DNA of 64,000 nt. It comes from Larkinella terrae. GTDB lineage: Bacteria > Bacteroidota > Bacteroidia > Cytophagales > Spirosomataceae. Below, in pieces: positions 1-9,452 of the stretch. The notes under the pieces are model-generated. The model was not told where the DNA came from. It did no database searches and saw only the letters and a program-made list of their open reading frames with translations. The position numbers were made by a program, and so were the translations under genes. Each line of letters starts with the position of its first letter. The first letter of the stretch is position 1. The stretch spans positions 1,136,448-1,200,447 of the forward strand of contig NZ_WJXZ01000014.1 of NCBI RefSeq assembly GCF_009668025.1. Direction: 5' to 3'.

Positions 1-2349
1 AAAATTATACGTAATCGACGGAATGACGGTTCCGAAAACCGCCAGTCGATAGGCTTCCGATCGTGAATTGGCCCGGTTGAAATACACCGAATACGGATTT
101 TTGCGGGCGTAAACGTTGTAAATGCCGATGGTCCAGATACTGTACCGGGTTTGCCGGTTGCTCAGCCGGGTATCTTTCGAAAATGCAATATCGAGCCGGT
201 GGTAATCCTGCACCCGGTCGGCGTTGCGTTTGGAATAATTCAGCGTCGGCTGGTTGGCAAAAACGTACTGACCGTCAGGGTACGTGGCCGGAACGCCGGT
301 GCTGTAGACAAAGTTGGTCGTAAATGTCCAGTTGTACCGCATCGCTAAGCGGGTCTGGATATTCAGGTTGTGCGGTTTATCGAAATTCGACGGATAATAC
401 GCGCCCTGATTGACCTGCAACTCGCTGTACGCCGTCTGCACGGCCACGAGCGAGCGGGCATACGAATAATTGAACTGCCCCGTTAATTTCCCTTTGTTTT
501 TAGCCAGGCTCAACTCCACGCCATACGCCTTGCCGTGTGCCCGCAGCAAATCGGTTTCCAATCGTTCGTTCAAAAGCAAAGTAGCGCCATAGCGGTACTC
601 GACAAGGTTATCGATATTTTTGTAATAGCCTTCCAGAGCGATTTCTATGGCGTTGTCATTCAGATTTTTAAATACGCCGACGGCAATCTGATCGGCCACC
701 TGGGCGGGGACAAACGAATCGCTGACTTTCCAGAAATCGGAGGGCGTGATGGCAGTGGTGTTGGAGATCAAATGAATGTACTGGCGGTTTCGGCTGTAGT
801 TCAGTTTTAGCGACATGCTCGGAGTTACCTGCAAACGCAAGCTCAGCCGGGGTTCCAAACCGCCGTAGGTCTGAATGGTTTTTCCGTCGGCAAAAACCGT
901 CGAATCGACCACGGTTTCGGGCGAGCGGGGTACTTGTCCGGCGTAGCGATAAACCGTCTGCGGACCGAGCTGCGCATAGGCCGAATACCGCAACCCGGCC
1001 TGCAGCGTGATCCCGGGTGTCAGAATCCACTCCGTATTGCCATAGACGCCCAGTTCGCGGGCATTCTCGGGTTCCAGTCGTTTCGGGTTGATGCTCGAAT
1101 TAGCGCCCGTTGGCTGCTGATCGCCCTTCTGGATTTTATACAAAATTCCATTGGCCCCAATCTGTAATTTGTGTTTCTCAAACAGCGTGTAAAACAGATC
1201 GGCTTTCACTTCCCGGTGCTGAATGTACGAAGTCAGACGAAACGTGTAGCCTTCGGTTTCGCCATCGACGTGGTATTGATAACCGCTGTATAAGGCGTTG
1301 ACATTCAGTTGTAAGTTTCGGCGCAGCAGGCTGCTCCAGCGACCCGAAACCACGTTCGATTGCCAGCCGTAAGTGGTGTCGCCCGGAAATTTGAAGCTGT
1401 CTCCGCTCCGATAGGCCGACAGTGAGAACGTATTGATCGCGTTGGGCGAATAGGTAAGCCTGAGATTTCCGTCGTAAAAAAACGCCCGGCTTTGTTTGGC
1501 TGCGCTCCGTTCCGGAAACGATTTGAGAATCCAGTTTGGGTAGGCCAGCCGCCCGGCCGCCATCAGTGTCAGCCCTTTCGCAATCGGACCATCGACCACC
1601 ACCCGCCCGCTGACGGGACTAACCCCGCCCGACAACCGCCAGCGTTCGCTGTTGCCCGCTTTGGTATTAACGAGGAGCAGGGACGAAATCCGTCCGCCGT
1701 ATTGTGACGAAAAACTGCCCTTGTACAAGTTGACATCCTGTACGACGTCCGAACTGATGTTCGTGTAAAAACCGAGCAAATGCGAGGTGTTGTACATGGG
1801 CGCGCCATCGAGCAAGACCAGATTCTGGTCGGTACGGCCCCCGCGTACGTTAAAACCGCCCGCGCCTTCACCCGCCGTCGAAACACCCGCCTGAAGCGTC
1901 AGCGCTTTCAGAATATCCGGTTCGCCCAGGACCGCCGGCATTTTTTTGAGTTGCCGGACATCCAGTTGAATCTGGCTCATCCGAACGTCCTTCACATTCT
2001 GATCCGCGCGCCGGTCGCGAACCTGCACTTCATCCAGTTCAAAAGTTTGGGAAATCAGTTTGAAAACCGCCGTGCGGTTGGCGTTGACGACAATGAAGGG
2101 CCGCTCGGACTTAAAACCAACCGCCGACAACTGAATGTGGTAGGAGCCAGGGCGCAGCGAAAAAGAAAACCGGCCCTGTTCGTCGGTAGTTAAACCTGCG
2201 CCGGATTCCACTACGAACATACTCGCACCCACGACGGGCAGCGCTGTGTCGGCCCGCATAACCGTTCCGCTTAAGGTAACCCGCTGGGCAATAAGTTGTT
2301 GAAGGCTTAGGAATAAGAAAGCAAAACAGTAAAAGTATCGATCACGCAT
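1..2349 (-). CDS. TonB-dependent outer-membrane receptor, C-terminus cut by window edge
   Basis: Reading down from ATG at 2349, the frame stays open to base 1 (783 codons). The start MRDRYFYCFAFLFL...IAQ is a signal peptide. It is followed by a carboxypeptidase-regulatory-like beta domain (about residues 24-105, with GASMFV and TTDEQGRFSF), then a plug (about 125-225: GGFNVRGGRTDQNLVLLDGAPMYN) and a long barrel. The last visible residues, IPSITYNF, look like the usual aromatic end of such barrels, so probably only a few residues are missing. It should import a large ligand across the outer membrane using TonB energy. No SusD partner is visible beside it, so the substrate is unknown; it could be a siderophore, peptide or glycan receptor. 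Family is certain, ligand is not. Confidence 0.9.
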   Translation of the reverse strand, partial: MRDRYFYCFAFLFLSLQQLIAQRVTLSGTVMRADTALPVVGASMFVVESGAGLTTDEQGRFSFSLRPGSYHIQLSAVGFKSERPFIVVNANRTAVFKLISQTFELDEVQVRDRRADQNVKDVRMSQIQLDVRQLKKMPAVLGEPDILKALTLQAGVSTAGEGAGGFNVRGGRTDQNLVLLDGAPMYNTSHLLGFYTNISSDVVQDVNLYKGSFSSQYGGRISSLLLVNTKAGNSERWRLSGGVSPVSGRVVVDGPIAKGLTLMAAGRLAYPNWILKSFPERSAAKQSRAFFYDGNLRLTYSPNAINTFSLSAYRSGDSFKFPGDTTYGWQSNVVSGRWSSLLRRNLQLNVNALYSGYQYHVDGETEGYTFRLTSYIQHREVKADLFYTLFEKHKLQIGANGILYKIQKGDQQPTGANSSINPKRLEPENARELGVYGNTEWILTPGITLQAGLRYSAYAQLGPQTVYRYAGQVPRSPETVVDSTVFADGKTIQTYGGLEPRLSLRLQVTPSMSLKLNYSRNRQYIHLISNTTAITPSDFWKVSDSFVPAQVADQIAVGVFKNLNDNAIEIALEGYYKNIDNLVEYRYGATLLLNERLETDLLRAHGKAYGVELSLAKNKGKLTGQFNYSYARSLVAVQTAYSELQVNQGAYYPSNFDKPHNLNIQTRLAMRYNWTFTTNFVYSTGVPATYPDGQYVFANQPTLNYSKRNADRVQDYHRLDIAFSKDTRLSNRQTRYSIWTIGIYNVYARKNPYSVYFNRANSRSEAYRLAVFGTVIPSITYNF

Positions 2350-2441
2350 GCACGGCAACAGATTGTATTCGTATAGACACCAAAACGTATGATAAAGTTG
2401 TAATCATCCAAGTTACAATTTTATTAATACTATTTTCGGGC

Positions 2442-3764
2442 CTATTTTGAATCGGCGAGCCCTTTTTTGTAAATTTCTATCGCCCGGTTTCGTGCCATTG
2501 TATGTTCGACCATTGGTTCGACGTAGTCTAGCGAATTGAACTCCGGCACCCACCGCCGGATGTACTCGCCTTTGGGGTCGAATTTCTGGGCCTGCAGGCT
2601 TGGATTGAAAACCCGGAAATACGGCGCAGCGTCGGTGCCCGAACCGGCCGCCCATTGCCAGCCGCCGTTGTTGGCCGACAGATCGTAGTCGCGCAATTTT
2701 TTAGCAAAATACGCTTCGCCCCAGCGCCAGTCGATCAGGAGGTGTTTACACAGAAAACTGGCCGTAATCATCCGGACGCGGTTGTGCATCCAGCCAATTT
2801 CGTTGAGTTGCCGCATCCCGGCATCCACAATCGGATAACCGGTTTTGCCTTCGCACCAGCGTTGAAATTCGTCTTCATTGTTGCGCCAGCTGATGTTGTC
2901 ATAGGCGGGTCGAAATGAGCTGGTTTCGACGTGCGGAAAATGATCGAGGACCTGAAAGTAGAAATCCCGCCAGACGAGTTCGTTCAGAAAAGTAAAATTG
3001 TGCTCCCGGGCCTTGCGGGCCAGTTCGCGGATACTGACGGTGCCGAATCGGAGGTGAATGCTCAACTCACTGGTTCCTTTGATGGCCGGAAAATCACGGG
3101 TTTCTTTGTACTGCTGGAGGAGTTGAGCGCGTACGGTTTTTGCAGGAAAGGTTTCTTTTAGAGGTTTGAAACCCAATTCTTCCAGCTTCGGAATGGGTTG
3201 GTCAGCGGTTTTCAGGAAGTTTGAAAAGTACTTTTGAGTCGGATAGGATTTGAGGTAAAAATCGTTCAGTTTGTTGTGCCAGTTGCGGCTGTAGGGCGTA
3301 AAAACCGTATACGGCGAACCGCTGCCGGTCAGAATCTCGTCGCGGTCGAAGATGGTTTGGTCTTTGTACGTATAAAATTCGGCGCCTTTTTCGTACAGCA
3401 AATCCGCGATGGTTTTGTCCCGGTTTTTGGCGTATACTTCGTAGTCGTAATTTGTGTAAACCGCCTGAACAGCAAACTCATTGAGTAGTTCCCTGTAAAC
3501 TTCCAGCGGTTTTCCGTAACGCACGAGCAAGGTCGTTCCGATTTCCCGAAACTCCTGCTGCATCTCCAGAATTGTCTGATGAATGAACGCGAGTCGGCGA
3601 TCCTGTTTGTCGTCGAGCGCGTCGAGAATGGTCTGGTCAAAAATGAAAACGGGCAAAACCGGAAAACCACTGCGCAGGGCGTGGTAGAGTCCCGCATTGT
3701 CGTGCAGGCGCAAATCCCGGCGGTACCAGAACAGGGCGACGGGCTCCTGGATCAATTCAGACAT
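2442..3764 (-). CDS. phrB: Deoxyribodipyrimidine photo-lyase (class I CPD photolyase)
   Basis: A 440-residue flavoprotein that repairs UV-induced cyclobutane pyrimidine dimers in DNA with light. The N-terminal antenna-binding Rossmann domain starts LFWYRRDLRLHDNAGL. The C-terminal FAD domain carries WRDFYFQVL, GYPIVDAGMRQLNEIGWMHNR and the strongly conserved NNGGWQWAAGSGTDA stretch, which includes tryptophans of the electron-transfer chain. Length fits class I enzymes. I chose ATG at 3764 because MSELIQEPVALFW fits family N-termini; an in-frame start eight codons earlier (3788) is possible. It is divergent from nuoH and tail-to-head with the upstream receptor, so it is probably transcribed alone. 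A cryptochrome-type sensor role cannot be excluded from sequence. Confidence 0.93.
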   Translation of the reverse strand: MSELIQEPVALFWYRRDLRLHDNAGLYHALRSGFPVLPVFIFDQTILDALDDKQDRRLAFIHQTILEMQQEFREIGTTLLVRYGKPLEVYRELLNEFAVQAVYTNYDYEVYAKNRDKTIADLLYEKGAEFYTYKDQTIFDRDEILTGSGSPYTVFTPYSRNWHNKLNDFYLKSYPTQKYFSNFLKTADQPIPKLEELGFKPLKETFPAKTVRAQLLQQYKETRDFPAIKGTSELSIHLRFGTVSIRELARKAREHNFTFLNELVWRDFYFQVLDHFPHVETSSFRPAYDNISWRNNEDEFQRWCEGKTGYPIVDAGMRQLNEIGWMHNRVRMITASFLCKHLLIDWRWGEAYFAKKLRDYDLSANNGGWQWAAGSGTDAAPYFRVFNPSLQAQKFDPKGEYIRRWVPEFNSLDYVEPMVEHTMARNRAIEIYKKGLADSK

Positions 3765-3947
3765 ACGATGGGTGATTTGGGTACGCAACCGCGTGTTTGC
3801 CGGAAATGTTTGTCGTACCGGCGGACTTTAGTCCGTAATTTAGACCCGGCATCCCTATATTTGAAAATTATTCCGGTATCTGGCTGAAAATCCCAGCAAT
3901 TTCCAGGGTTAGGACTCAAACACGGACTGCCGTTCGTGGGTACGTAT

Positions 3948-5030
3948 ATGCTTGCACTTCCGATATTTTTAGGCATCTCAGTTGGTTTTGTGGTGGTTGG
4001 CGTCTACCTCGAACGCAAGGTTTCGGCGTTTATTCAGGACCGGCTGGGACCGATGGAAGTCGGGAAATTTGGCTTGCTGCAACTGATTGCGGATTTGCTG
4101 AAACTGCTGCAAAAAGAAGACATTGTGCCCAAAGCCGCTGATCGTAAGCTGTTTCTGCTGGCGCCGATGGTGATTTTTGCGTCGGTTTTTGCCGGTTACG
4201 CCGTGTTACCGCTGACGCCTGATTTACAGGGCGCTACCGCCGATGTGGGCGTGTTTTACCTGATGGCGATTGTGTCCGTCGATGTGATCGGGATTCTGAT
4301 GGCGGGATGGGGTTCCAACAACAAGTATTCGCTGTTCGGGGCGATGCGCTCGGTGGCCCAGATTGTTTCCTACGAAATACCGCTCGGGCTGACGATTCTC
4401 TGCGCAGTCATGATTTGCCAGACGTTGAATTTGCAGGACATCAGTTTTCAGCAGGGCATTTATGCGGAAGAAACCAATTACCTGTTTGGTCTGAAAGCGC
4501 TGGGTGTCGACGTGACCAACTGGGGCGGTTTTTTCAGCTGGAATATCCTGCGAAACCCGTTTCTGCTGATTGCCTATATCATTTTTTTCATCACAACCCT
4601 GGCCGAAAGCAACCGCGCACCGTTCGACTTGCCCGAAGGCGAATCCGAACTGGTGGGTGGTTATAACACCGAATACAGCGGCATGCGGTTTGCGCTTCTG
4701 ATGCTTTCGGAATATGCCATGATGCTGCTCGTTTCGTTCCTGGGCGCGATTTTGTTTCTCGGAAGCTGGAACACGCCCCTGCCAAATATCGGCCCCGTTC
4801 GGCTGGCCGACTGGACGAGCGGTTTGCCCGGTACGGTCTGGGGCAACATTACCGGCGTGTTCTGGCTGTTTTCAAAAGCCATGCTGGCGGTGCTGCTGCA
4901 AATGTGGGTGCGCTGGACATTCCCCCGCGTCCGTGTCGATCAGATGATGTTTCTCTGCTGGAAGGTCCTGACGCCGGTCGGCCTGATCCTGCTGCTGATT
5001 TCCGGCGTCTGGCGGTTGTTGATGGTGTAA
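3948..5030 (+). CDS. nuoH: NADH-quinone oxidoreductase subunit H (NuoH), stand-alone
   Basis: Membrane subunit of respiratory complex I that lies at the quinone site and links it to the proton-pumping arm. Diagnostic stretches are LERKVSAFIQDRLGP near the N-terminus, LLQLIADLLKLLQKED, ESNRAPFDLPEGESELVGGYNTEYSGMRF, and the final WVRWTFPRVRVDQMM. About eight hydrophobic helices are visible. ATG at 3948 is used (360 residues); an in-frame GTG at 3936 is an alternative, and a stop at 3885-3887 limits further extension. No other nuo gene lies in the window: photolyase is divergent upstream and a helicase follows. Complex I genes are usually in one operon, so this copy is either a scattered subunit or a second copy. 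Confidence 0.92.
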   Translation: MLALPIFLGISVGFVVVGVYLERKVSAFIQDRLGPMEVGKFGLLQLIADLLKLLQKEDIVPKAADRKLFLLAPMVIFASVFAGYAVLPLTPDLQGATADVGVFYLMAIVSVDVIGILMAGWGSNNKYSLFGAMRSVAQIVSYEIPLGLTILCAVMICQTLNLQDISFQQGIYAEETNYLFGLKALGVDVTNWGGFFSWNILRNPFLLIAYIIFFITTLAESNRAPFDLPEGESELVGGYNTEYSGMRFALLMLSEYAMMLLVSFLGAILFLGSWNTPLPNIGPVRLADWTSGLPGTVWGNITGVFWLFSKAMLAVLLQMWVRWTFPRVRVDQMMFLCWKVLTPVGLILLLISGVWRLLMV

Positions 5031-5086
5031 TGGCACTTTATTTGTCCTGAACGGGTTGTACAGATAACAGTACCTAACTTTACCAC

Positions 5087-6358
5087 ATGTCATTTACGAA
5101 ATTACCGCTCATTGAGCCCATTTTAAAGGCGTTGAGCGCCGAAGGTTATACCACTCCCACACCCATTCAGGAACAAGCCATTCCCGTTTTATTAGACCGC
5201 CACGATTTGCTGGGCTGCGCCCAGACCGGTACGGGAAAAACCGCTGCCTTTGCCATTCCCATTCTCCAGATTCTGAGTGAACAAAAACTGTCGGATCGAG
5301 GCCCGAAACCGATTAAAGCCCTGATTATGACGCCGACGCGTGAGCTGGCGATTCAGATCGGCGAGAGCTTTGCGGCTTACGGACGGTTTTTGAATCTCCG
5401 TCATACGGTTATTTTCGGCGGGGTTTCGCAACACGCGCAAACGCAGGCCCTGAAAGCCGGAGTAGACATTCTGATTGCCACGCCGGGGCGGCTCCTCGAT
5501 CTGATGAACCAGCGGTTTATCGACCTGCGAACCATCGAGCTGTTCGTGCTGGACGAAGCCGACCGGATGCTGGATATGGGTTTCATCCACGACGTTAAAA
5601 AGGTCATTGCCAAATTGCCTTCGCAACGTCAGTCGCTGTTTTTCTCGGCAACCATGCCGCCGGACGTGGCCAAACTGGCCGATTCGATCCTGCGAAAACC
5701 GGTTAAAGTGGAAGTAACGCCGGTTTCATCGACGGCGGAAACCGTGCAGCAATCCGTCTATTTCGTGGATAAGGCGAACAAGAAACGACTGCTGATTCAC
5801 CTGCTGAACGATCCGACGATTGGCTCGGCGCTGGTATTTGCCCGGACGAAACACGGGGCGGATAAAGTCGCCAAGGACCTTGCCAAAGCCGGAATTCAGG
5901 CGGAAGCCATTCACGGCAATAAATCGCAGAATGCCCGCCAGCGCGCGCTGACCAATTTCAAAAACCGCCAGACGCGGGTCCTGGTGGCAACGGACATTGC
6001 CGCGCGGGGGATCGATGTCGAGGAACTTTCGCACGTGATCAACTACGAATTGCCGAACATTCCCGAAACCTACGTTCACCGGATTGGCCGGACGGGCCGG
6101 GCCGGAAACAACGGTGTGGCCTTTTCGTTCTGCGATGCGGAGGAAAAAGATTATTTGCGCGATATCAACAAGTTGATTTCCAGAACCATCCCGGTAATCG
6201 ATAACCATCCGTATCCGATGGGATCGGCACCGGCTGTAGCGGATGCTCCGGCTCCGACAAACCGGCCTCAAGCCAAAACCGCTCTCTCGGATAACCGCAG
6301 CGAGCATCCCCGCAGCGATTTCCGGAATGGCAACCGGCGTCGTTTCGGACGGCGTTAA
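5087..6358 (+). CDS. rhlE: DEAD-box ATP-dependent RNA helicase, RhlE type
   Basis: A 423-residue RNA helicase with all classical motifs in order: Q motif [13 protein letters not shown], Walker [12 protein letters not shown], Ia [21 protein letters not shown] in [16 protein letters not shown] in FFSATMPP, and in the second RecA domain [18 protein letters not shown] and [10 protein letters not shown]. The tail after about residue 375 is low in complexity and ends with basic [11 protein letters not shown], as in RhlE proteins, and probably binds RNA. Likely roles are ribosome assembly, RNA decay or cold adaptation. Its TAA overlaps the TAA of convergent oxyR within a shared TTAA, so the two transcripts end on top of each other. 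Confidence 0.94.
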   Translation: MSFTKLPLIEPILKALSAEGYTTPTPIQEQAIPVLLDRHDLLGCAQTGTGKTAAFAIPILQILSEQKLSDRGPKPIKALIMTPTRELAIQIGESFAAYGRFLNLRHTVIFGGVSQHAQTQALKAGVDILIATPGRLLDLMNQRFIDLRTIELFVLDEADRMLDMGFIHDVKKVIAKLPSQRQSLFFSATMPPDVAKLADSILRKPVKVEVTPVSSTAETVQQSVYFVDKANKKRLLIHLLNDPTIGSALVFARTKHGADKVAKDLAKAGIQAEAIHGNKSQNARQRALTNFKNRQTRVLVATDIAARGIDVEELSHVINYELPNIPETYVHRIGRTGRAGNNGVAFSFCDAEEKDYLRDINKLISRTIPVIDNHPYPMGSAPAVADAPAPTNRPQAKTALSDNRSEHPRSDFRNGNRRRFGRR

Positions 6359-7290
6359 ATACCGATAACCGTATTTTTTTTCTTTGTGGTCAGCTCGGCG
6401 GGCAAATGAGTAACAATTTCCTGTTTGAGGGCATCGATCAGTTTCCGCTTCAGAAAACTGCGGTGCATCACCAGACTGACTTCCCGCACCGGCTGTGGAG
6501 CCTCGAAAGGCCGGGTGCGGGCCTTCCGGATGTTGTCCATATCAACCGTTGCAAGCTGGGGGAGGAGCGTAAAACCGTCCTGTTTATCAATCAGTTTGAT
6601 CAACGTTTCGAGCGAACCGGTTTCGTAACGGAGCGGCTGACTACCGTTCTGCCGCTTGTCCGTTCCGCACAGGCTAACCACTTGATTACGAAAGCAATGC
6701 CCTTCCGTTAATAGCCACAAACCGTCCGTTTTCAGGTCTGTAGCCGAGATAGTGGTTTTTTGAAATAGCGGGTGGGAATCGGCGGCATAAACGACGAACG
6801 GTTCGTAGAACAACGGGATTTCCAGCAGGCCGTTTTCGTCTAGCGGAGTGACGACAATGCCGACGTCGATCAGCCCGTTTTTCAATCGTTCCAACACCTG
6901 TTCCGTCATCATTTCCTGGATCTGCACGGTGACGCCCGGATACCGGTCGATAAACTGACCGATGAAATACGGCAGCAGATACGGAGCCAGCGTCGGAATG
7001 ATACCGAGCCGCAGTTCTCCGCTGAAATCTTCTTTCGATTCTTTGACAATTTCCGGAATCCGTCGGGCGGTTCGCAGCACATCCCGGGCCTGACTCAGAA
7101 TCAGTTGCCCGGTTTCGGTGGGAACCACCGGCTGTTTCGACCGATCGAATAGCAACACGCCCAACTCATCTTCCAGCTTCTGGATTTGCATGCTTAAGGT
7201 CGGTTGCGTAACGTGGCAATGATCGGCGGCAGTGGCAAAATGGCGATGGGTATCAACGGCAACAATATATTCTAACTGGGAAAGAGTCAT
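6355..7290 (-). CDS. oxyR: Hydrogen-peroxide sensor, LysR-family OxyR
   Basis: A 311-residue LysR-type regulator. The winged helix-turn-helix is at the N-terminus ([41 protein letters not shown]). In the effector domain, EGHCF and VVSLCG place cysteines at residues 199 and 208 with eight residues between them, the same positions as the redox pair of E. coli OxyR. It should therefore sense peroxide through a disulfide and switch on defence genes. Plausible targets in the window are hemH (divergent, 250 bp away), the OsmC gene and ahpC-ahpD. Clear ATAG/CTAT OxyR boxes were not found by eye. The gene converges on rhlE with a 4-bp overlap. Confidence 0.92.
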   Translation of the reverse strand: MTLSQLEYIVAVDTHRHFATAADHCHVTQPTLSMQIQKLEDELGVLLFDRSKQPVVPTETGQLILSQARDVLRTARRIPEIVKESKEDFSGELRLGIIPTLAPYLLPYFIGQFIDRYPGVTVQIQEMMTEQVLERLKNGLIDVGIVVTPLDENGLLEIPLFYEPFVVYAADSHPLFQKTTISATDLKTDGLWLLTEGHCFRNQVVSLCGTDKRQNGSQPLRYETGSLETLIKLIDKQDGFTLLPQLATVDMDNIRKARTRPFEAPQPVREVSLVMHRSFLKRKLIDALKQEIVTHLPAELTTKKKNTVIGI

Positions 7291-7304
7291 TAATGAATGA
7301 TTTG

Positions 7305-7426
7305 AATGGTTGGATGGTTAAGAATGGTTGGATGGTTTGGATGGTTAAAAATGGTTGGATGGTTAAATGGTTAAAGCAGAGTGAGCTTTCTCAACCGTTT
7401 AAACCATCCAACCATTTTTAACCATC
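7305..7426. repeat. Hairpin made of tandem ATGGTT(GG/AA) units between oxyR and hemH
   Basis: About ten copies of an ATGGTT-type unit run in tandem on the left (7305-7373). The block 7392-7426 is their reverse complement (AACCATCCAACCATTTTTAA). The best arms, about 7339-7372 and 7393-7426, pair almost perfectly. The element sits in the divergent oxyR-hemH gap, close to the oxyR start. A related element lies at 37064-37137. Confidence 0.8.
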
Positions 7427-7540
7427 CTAAATATTTATAAATAATTTCGATGTAAAAATAAAACATATTGATTGAGTTGATACGGATAAGGTTGTAATTT
7501 TGAAGTGTTATTTCAGTTTCTAATTTGAGCCGTATTTGGT

Positions 7541-8608
7541 ATGGAGATACCCGTTTTGCAAACCACCATCCTCGCAGCGAAACAACCCGGCAAAACCGGT
7601 GTTCTGATTGTTAACCTGGGCACGCCCGACAGTCCGTCGGTGCCGGATGTTCGAAAATACCTGCGCGAATTTCTGATGGATGGTCGGGTGATCGACATTC
7701 CGGTGGTTTCCCGCACGTTTCTGGTGAACGGGATTATCGCGCCTTTCCGGGCGCCCAAATCGGCGAAGGTTTACAAGGATGTCTGGACAGTAAACGGTTC
7801 ACCATTAAAGTATTACGGCGAGGTTGTGGAGCGCGAGCTGCAGACTGCTCTGGGCGAGGATTATGTGGTCAAGCTGGCCATGCGGTACCAGAATCCGAGC
7901 ATCGAAGCGGGTCTTATGGCGTTTCAGCAGCTCGGTTTGACGGAAATCATTGTGATTCCGTTTTTTCCGCAATATGCGTCGGCCAGCACGGGTTCGGTGT
8001 ACGAAAAAGTGATGGAAATTGTGGGCAAATGGCAGGTCATTCCGCGGATTTCCTTCACCAACCGGTTTTCCGATCACCCGAAATTTATCGAAGGATTTGT
8101 TCAGCTGGGCCGTAAATACATGGAACAGCAGGAGTACGATCATTTTCTGTTCAGCTACCACGGTTTGCCCGAACGCCAGATTCTGAAAGGCGATGTAACC
8201 GGCGAGGTGTGCAAATTCGGCGATTGCTGCAATTCGCTCCACGCGATGAATCAGTATTGTTACCGTGCGCAGTGTTTCGATACGACCCGGCGGCTGGTGC
8301 GGGAACTGGGCATTCCGGAGGGAAAATACACGACTTCCTTCCAGTCGCGGCTGGGCAAAAATCCCTGGATAAAACCGTATACCGACGAAGTCATTCCGCA
8401 ACTGGTTCAAAAAGGGGCCAAACGGGTGCTGGCTTTTTCCCCGGCTTTCGTGGCCGATTGTCTGGAAACGATCATTGAAGTCGGCGTTGAATACAAGGAG
8501 CTCTTCGAGAAAAACGGCGGAGAACACTGGCAACTGGTCGAAAGCCTGAACGACAGCCCGATCTGGATCGAAACGCTGGTCGATCTGGTGAAACGGGCGG
8601 CTTATTGA
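7541..8608 (+). CDS. hemH: Ferrochelatase (HemH) with a cysteine-rich insert
   Basis: Inserts ferrous iron into protoporphyrin or, in some bacteria, coproporphyrin, late in heme synthesis. Family signatures: GVLIVNLGTPDSP at the N-terminus, FPQYASASTGSV, the metal-site histidine in SYHGLPERQ (H207) and CLETIIEV with catalytic glutamate E309. Residues 224-245 carry five cysteines (C224, C229, C230, C240, C245), within GEVCKFGDCC and YCYRAQC. Some ferrochelatases bind a [2Fe-2S] cluster, so a cluster or metal site is possible here. The gene is divergent from oxyR. hemH belongs to the OxyR regulon in E. coli, so peroxide control is a reasonable guess. Confidence 0.94.
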   Translation: MEIPVLQTTILAAKQPGKTGVLIVNLGTPDSPSVPDVRKYLREFLMDGRVIDIPVVSRTFLVNGIIAPFRAPKSAKVYKDVWTVNGSPLKYYGEVVERELQTALGEDYVVKLAMRYQNPSIEAGLMAFQQLGLTEIIVIPFFPQYASASTGSVYEKVMEIVGKWQVIPRISFTNRFSDHPKFIEGFVQLGRKYMEQQEYDHFLFSYHGLPERQILKGDVTGEVCKFGDCCNSLHAMNQYCYRAQCFDTTRRLVRELGIPEGKYTTSFQSRLGKNPWIKPYTDEVIPQLVQKGAKRVLAFSPAFVADCLETIIEVGVEYKELFEKNGGEHWQLVESLNDSPIWIETLVDLVKRAAY

Positions 8609-8649
8609 CGCCTTTTCTGTAACTTACTCGCTTCAGAACCGACTACCTC

Positions 8650-8826
8650 ATGGAGCCAATTGCCGGAAAAATTCGCTACACCGTTGAAGAATACCTTGCG
8701 CTGATTGAGGAATCGGACTCAAGTATGAATTTATAAATGGCCATATCTATGGTATGGCTGGAGGAACTCCGGCACCCGATGCGTGAAATTTACCTCGGCG
8801 TCGATGTTCAGGAAGACCTGGAATAG
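8650..8826 (+). pseudogene. Remnant of a Uma2-family (restriction-endonuclease-like) gene
   Basis: An ATG at 8650 reads MEPIAGKIRYTVEEYLALIEES and stops soon after. In the next frame the family core continues as KYEFINGHIYGMAGGTPAP up to TGA around 8783. A third segment, EIYLGVDVQEDLE, ends with TAG at 8824-8826 and looks like the usual Uma2 C-terminus. So the N-terminal motif, the core start and the end survive, with frameshifts and a large internal deletion (normal length is near 190 residues). A terminator follows directly. Confidence 0.75.
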
Positions 8827-8856
8827 AAAAGGCCCGCCAGACGACGGGCCCTTTTC
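8827..8856 (+). terminator. Rho-independent terminator after the Uma2 remnant
   Basis: GGCCCG (8831-8836) and CGGGCC (8845-8850) form a stem flanked by AAAA and a TTTT run at 8852-8855. It can end transcripts from hemH or the remnant, and could also serve the minus-strand OsmC gene that ends at 8913. Confidence 0.75.
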
Positions 8857-8912
8857 ATTTCACGGCCCACATCTAAGCCATTGAAATGAAGTTCTGTTCA
8901 CGGTGGTGTTCG

Positions 8913-9419
8913 TTATTGCCGATCAAAGGAAGTTTTTACAGAGACACCGCGGGTCAATGTCTGATAAACGACACAGTACCGTTCGGTCAGTTTGGCCAGG
9001 GACTGAAGCTGCTCCTCCGTGGCATCGGTATCCAGCACGAAGAAAAGGCGGATATTTTTAAAGCCAACCGGTGCGTCCTTTGAAACACCCAGCGTTCCGC
9101 GGAAATCCAGATCCCCTTCGGCCCGTATTTTACCGTCTTTTAACTCGACGCCGATTGCCGTTGCGACGGCCCCTAAGGTTACGCCGGCGCAGGCCACCAG
9201 GGCTTCCAGCAGCATATCGCCCGAGCAAACCTGCAAACCGCTGCCACCCGTCGCCGGGTGCAAACCGGCTTCCACCAGCGCCCGACCGGTGTCGACTTTG
9301 CAGGAGATTCCCGCGCCCAGGTGACCTTCGGCTTTCAGCGTGATCAGGGCAGAGTCGGGTTGTTCCCGGTATTGATCCTTCAGCGGTGCCTGCAGACTTT
9401 TTAGTTCTTCCGATTTCAT
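8913..9419 (-). CDS. OsmC-family peroxide/redox protein
   Basis: A 168-residue cytosolic OsmC/Ohr-fold protein. The two catalytic cysteines are in LQVCSGDMLLEALVACAGVTL and ERYCVVYQTL, near residues 64-76 and 148, where thiol-dependent peroxidases of this superfamily have them. The HLGAGISCKVDTG stretch and the LHPATGGSG loop suit the OsmC-like branch that often acts on organic hydroperoxides or is osmotically induced. It lies in a block of oxidative-stress genes on the same strand as the DUF4242 gene 33 bp upstream, so the two may be co-transcribed. Substrate is not determinable from sequence. Confidence 0.85.
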   Translation of the reverse strand: MKSEELKSLQAPLKDQYREQPDSALITLKAEGHLGAGISCKVDTGRALVEAGLHPATGGSGLQVCSGDMLLEALVACAGVTLGAVATAIGVELKDGKIRAEGDLDFRGTLGVSKDAPVGFKNIRLFFVLDTDATEEQLQSLAKLTERYCVVYQTLTRGVSVKTSFDRQ

Positions 9420-9452
9420 TCGGCAATTTAATCAGTTGTCGACGAAAAGAAC

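Noticed and set aside
3885-3948. NuoH truncated at its N-terminus
   Set aside because: The first membrane helix and ERKVSAFIQDRLGP are present; length of 360 fits the family.
7305-7426. Possible CRISPR array because of repeated units
   Set aside because: Units are 6-16 bases, without unique spacers, and are mirrored by their inverse; no cas gene is present.
7291-7540. OxyR boxes (ATAG-N7-CTAT repeats) between oxyR and hemH
   Set aside because: No series with the right spacing could be found by eye; only AT-rich sequence and the hairpin.
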